64,000 nucleotides of DNA from W589 sp964611805 (lineage in GTDB: Bacteria > Chloroflexota > Dehalococcoidia > Dehalococcoidales > Fen-1064): positions 73,377 to 137,376 of the forward strand of contig CAZTBG010000001.1 in the NCBI GenBank assembly GCA_964611805.1, read 5' to 3'. Below the pieces are notes generated by a model. The model searched no databases. It had not been told where the DNA came from and saw only the letters and a list, made by a program, of their open reading frames with translations. Positions 61,276 through 64,000 of this stretch are shown in pieces. Positions within the stretch are counted from its first letter, which is position 1, and each line of letters begins with the position of its first letter. A program made the translations under genes and the position numbers.

Positions 61276-62457
61276 ATGACTAGAGCGCTACAGATTGCAC
61301 TGCTGCAGGTCCGCATATACCTTCAGGACAAGAGTGACCTTGCCTTCAGCCTGCTCCTGCCGGTGGTGACCTTCGCTCTGATGTACTTTGTCTTCGGCGG
61401 GCAGACGCATTTCCACGCTACCGTCCACATCGTTGACGAAGACCCGGGGGGTATCTACTCGAATGCCCTCATCGAACGGCTGGACGCTCTTGATGAGCTC
61501 AATGTTGAGCTGCTCTCCCTTGACAAGGCTGATAGAAAGCTGGAACGGTCCGACCTGCTGATGTTTATCATAATACCAGAGGGGTTTTCGGATAGGCTGG
61601 CCTCGGGAGAGCCGGTACAGCTCCTATTCAAGCAGCGGGGGAACGGCGGACAGGAAGGACAGATAGTGGCTGCCCTGGTGCGGAGTGTTGCCGATGACAT
61701 CTCACTGGGTCTCCAGGTGAGGGGGCAGGTCACCGCGGCACTGGTTGGCATTGATGTCCCGGTTAACCAGATTGAGACCACCGTGGAGCGGTTACTCACC
61801 GAAGAGCGAGAAAGTCCTACCGTGGCTGTTACCGAGGATACCATCGGCAGCAGCCCGGACCCGGTCAAACAGTTCTTGCCCGGCATCATCACCATGTACG
61901 TCCTCTTTGCCATAATCCTGAGTGCCCGTACGCTGGTGGAGGAGCGCCAGCTGGGGACGCTGGAGCGCCTGCTGACTACCCGGCTAAGTATCGGCCAGCT
62001 CTTCGCGGGCAAGTTCATCGCCGGTATCAGTCGCGGCTTTATCCAGACTTTGATACTGATGGCGCTGTCTTACGCCGTCTTCCAGATTTTCACTCCCCTT
62101 TCATTTGCTAGCTCGCTGCTGGTTGCCCTTATTTTTACCTGTGCTGCCAGCGCATTGGGTCTTATTATCGCTTCGGCGGCACGCACCCCGGACCAGGCCA
62201 CCTGGATGGGTGTCTTTTTCACGATGGCGATGGTTATGATAAGCGGCACCTTCTTCCCCATCGAGGAAGGTTCGGTAATGGAGACAGTCAGTCGGTTTTC
62301 CGTCAATACCTATGCCAACGATGCCCTGACGACACTGATTTCTGAGGGTGGTTCGCTGGCCGACGTCGGTTTCGAGATGGGCATACTGGCGGGGGTGATT
62401 GTCGTTGGCCTGCTGCTCAGTCGGTACCTATTTAAAGTCATGCCGGGAGGGAGATAG
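61276..62457 (+). CDS. ABC-2 type transporter permease (subunit 1)
   Basis: 393 residues. A first helix (LAFSLLLPVVTFALMYFVF) is followed by a large extracytoplasmic domain of about 170 residues, then about five helices from residue 215 (FLPGIITMYVLFAIILSART). It has the ABC-2 element RTLVEERQLGTLERLLTTRLS. It is half of the membrane channel, paired with the next gene. Substrate unknown; drugs, lipids or polysaccharide precursors are possible. Confidence 0.93.
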   Translation: MTRALQIALLQVRIYLQDKSDLAFSLLLPVVTFALMYFVFGGQTHFHATVHIVDEDPGGIYSNALIERLDALDELNVELLSLDKADRKLERSDLLMFIIIPEGFSDRLASGEPVQLLFKQRGNGGQEGQIVAALVRSVADDISLGLQVRGQVTAALVGIDVPVNQIETTVERLLTEERESPTVAVTEDTIGSSPDPVKQFLPGIITMYVLFAIILSARTLVEERQLGTLERLLTTRLSIGQLFAGKFIAGISRGFIQTLILMALSYAVFQIFTPLSFASSLLVALIFTCAASALGLIIASAARTPDQATWMGVFFTMAMVMISGTFFPIEEGSVMETVSRFSVNTYANDALTTLISEGGSLADVGFEMGILAGVIVVGLLLSRYLFKVMPGGR

Positions 62458-62461
62458 GGAA

Positions 62462-63676
62462 GTGGTACAGCCAAGGCTGGTCTGGCTTATTGCTCTCAAA
62501 GACCTGAAGCTATTTAGCCGGGACCGCATGGCCCTGTTCTTCTTTATTTTGTTCCCCTTTATGTTTGTCATCATGTTCAACTTTATCCTGGCCGGTATTG
62601 GTGGTGAGGACGACCGTCTCGTGTTCCGTCTCGTCTCCTTGGAGGAGGAGACAGAGACAGCACTGAGCTATCAGATAATCGCCGCCATGGTGACACCGGA
62701 TGAGTCCAGTCTCCAGCCGGGCGAGCCTCTGATTATCCGGGAAGATGACTATGATGAGTTGCGCCGGCAGGTTGAGGAGAAGGAAATAGGCGGATTTCTT
62801 GTTTTTCCGGCAGATTTCACCGAGGGTATTTACTCGGGTAGGGGGGCTGTGATTGAGGTGGTGGCTGACCCCGAAGCGGTCAACTACCGGGCGGCACTGC
62901 ACGGCCTGGCTGAGGAGATTAGCTCCTGGATTGGTGCCGAGTACGTCGTCAGGAGCGCCATTATTGAGCTGGCCGGGGAGCAGGCCCCGGCTATCCTGGA
63001 ATCGTTAGACAGTCAGGTCGTCACTGGCGAGTCACTTATAGCGTATACCAGCGAGAAAGTGGGGGAGGTCGAGGCAGAGCAGCCATCTAACTATGTTATC
63101 CCCGGCTACCTGGTGATGTTCGTCTTCTTTGCGGCTGCCCTGTCCGCGGAGGCGATTGTCCGCGAGCGCCAGAACCATACCCTGGAGCGGCTGCTGGCCA
63201 GTTCGGTGCGGCGGTCTACGCTTATCGGTGGTATTTTCACGGGCACGGCGGCCAAGGGACTGGTCCAGATAATCATCTTCTGGACGGTGGGAATTCTGGT
63301 TTTCAACATCGACCTGGGGGTGGCCCCGGCGGCCGTTATTATCCTCTCTTTCCTGATGGTAATCGTGTCAGCTGCCTTCGGCGTGATGCTGGCCACCCTG
63401 GTAAAGACCGACCGGGGTGCCGGCTCGCTGGCGACCCTGTCTGCCCTGATAATGGCGCCGCTCGGCGGCTGCTGGTGGCCGCTCTTCATCGCGCCCCAGT
63501 GGATGCAGCTCCTGGCTAAGGCCACGCCTCACGGCTGGGCAAATGAAGGCTTCAACAAGCTGATGCTCTTCGGGGCTGATTTTGCCGACGTTGCCCCCGA
63601 GATGCTCGCCCTGGTTATTTTCACAATAGTCTTCGGCGGTATCGCCGTCTGGCGCTTCCGCACCGCGGCTGCCTGA
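62462..63676 (+). CDS. ABC-2 type transporter permease (subunit 2)
   Basis: 404 residues with the same plan as subunit 1: helix FFFILFPFMFVIMFNF, an extracytoplasmic domain (about 45-215) and about five helices. It includes EAIVRERQNHTLERLLASSV, the ABC-2 coupling segment. GTG 62462 is chosen, with AGGGA upstream and only four bases after the preceding stop; the frame is open further left inside the previous gene. Probably a heterodimer with it. Confidence 0.92.
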   Translation: MVQPRLVWLIALKDLKLFSRDRMALFFFILFPFMFVIMFNFILAGIGGEDDRLVFRLVSLEEETETALSYQIIAAMVTPDESSLQPGEPLIIREDDYDELRRQVEEKEIGGFLVFPADFTEGIYSGRGAVIEVVADPEAVNYRAALHGLAEEISSWIGAEYVVRSAIIELAGEQAPAILESLDSQVVTGESLIAYTSEKVGEVEAEQPSNYVIPGYLVMFVFFAAALSAEAIVRERQNHTLERLLASSVRRSTLIGGIFTGTAAKGLVQIIIFWTVGILVFNIDLGVAPAAVIILSFLMVIVSAAFGVMLATLVKTDRGAGSLATLSALIMAPLGGCWWPLFIAPQWMQLLAKATPHGWANEGFNKLMLFGADFADVAPEMLALVIFTIVFGGIAVWRFRTAAA

Positions 63677-63697
63677 GCTCGGAGAGCAAAAACGGTT

Positions 63698-64000
63698 CTA
63701 GCCGGCGCTTCCCTTCCAACTTTCCGCCCTCTCCATCAGTTCGCGGGCATTCTTCAGAGAGGTCTCCGTAATCTGTGACCCGGCGAGCATGGCTGCCATT
63801 TCCTCGGTGCGGGCATTGCCCTCCAGCACCTCGAGCCGGCTGACGGCACGGCCTCCGGAGACCTCCTTCTGTACCCGGTAGTGGGCATCGGCGAAGGCGG
63901 TAATCTGGGGGAGGTGGGTAACGCATATCGTCTGGTGGTGGCGGGCCAGCGTCCAGAGCTTTTTCCCGATTACCTCGGCGCTCCGCCCGCCCACCCCGAT
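63698..64000 (-). CDS. recN: DNA repair protein RecN (C-terminal part)
   Basis: The last 100 residues of RecN run off the window's right edge. They begin IGVGGRSAEVIGKKLW and contain the Walker B-following HHQTICVTHLPQITAFADAH and the end SLKNARELMERAESW. RecN is an SMC-like protein in double-strand break repair. It is convergent with the ABC operon. Confidence 0.92.
   Translation of the reverse strand: MGVGGRSAEVIGKKLWTLARHHQTICVTHLPQITAFADAHYRVQKEVSGGRAVSRLEVLEGNARTEEMAAMLAGSQITETSLKNARELMERAESWKGSAG

Overview
The window looks like a chromosomal segment of a Dehalococcoidia-type member of the Chloroflexota (Chloroflexi), probably from a metagenome or draft assembly. Gene order supports this: dnaA, obgE, nadD, gyrB, hisS, relA, rpsT, a class II aldolase, plsY, ilvE, a Lin0512-family gene, rplY and dinB lie together as I remember them near the origin in Dehalococcoides relatives. 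Anaerobic enzymes fit too (ferredoxin-linked 2-oxoacid oxidoreductase, archaeal-type phosphoglycerate mutase, PurO-like IMP cyclohydrolase). Most genes are GC-rich; a few AT-rich patches look acquired. Two runs of exactly 100 N (27751-27850 and 40288-40387) are scaffold gaps that cut fmt, rpsT and an aldolase.

Layout. 1-12.7 kb: two tandem MATE exporters with a scrap of a third, folC, the korDABC cluster with argC, an N-formylglutamate amidohydrolase, a FlaR-like kinase, an MFS transporter and a VTT membrane protein. 12.8-14.6 kb: tRNA-Glu followed by an AT-rich islet bounded by a degenerate copy of the tRNA 3' end; it carries a duplicated tail-anchored protein and an unknown gene. 14.8-20.3 kb: truncated small-multidrug-export protein, GYD protein, HIT hydrolase with a coupled zinc-finger microprotein, metallo-beta-lactamase fold protein, peptidase E-like protein, large radical SAM protein. 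20.4-28.5 kb: gyrA with a TPR gene, aspartate kinase with a phosphoglycerate mutase/proposed homoserine kinase, tRNA-Pro, a ribbon-helix-helix regulator with its own operator-like repeats, mazG and fmt.

28.9-44.9 kb: the replication-origin neighbourhood. The plus strand changes from C-rich to G-rich between dnaA and obgE although both genes point the same way, so I place the origin there. Within this stretch sit a GNAT acetyltransferase broken by one stop codon and a DUF433/PIN-like toxin-antitoxin pair whose toxin has no normal start codon. 45-52.8 kb: comEA-comEC for DNA uptake and a five-gene potassium uptake operon (trkA, trkH, UspA, two half-size TrkA). 53-60 kb: an accessory metabolic stretch (hot-dog-like protein, IMP cyclohydrolase, two methyltransferases, cyclase, 3-hydroxyacyl-CoA dehydrogenase, CoA-ligase alpha subunit), then a cluster of hairpin repeats also found at 26.6 kb. 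60.5-64 kb: an ABC-2 export system and the 3' end of recN.

I saw no CRISPR array, transposase, integrase, rRNA or complete prophage. The more unusual items are the tRNA-Glu islet, the altered DNA-binding signature of DnaA beside an origin lacking good DnaA boxes, the start-less toxin, and several microproteins.
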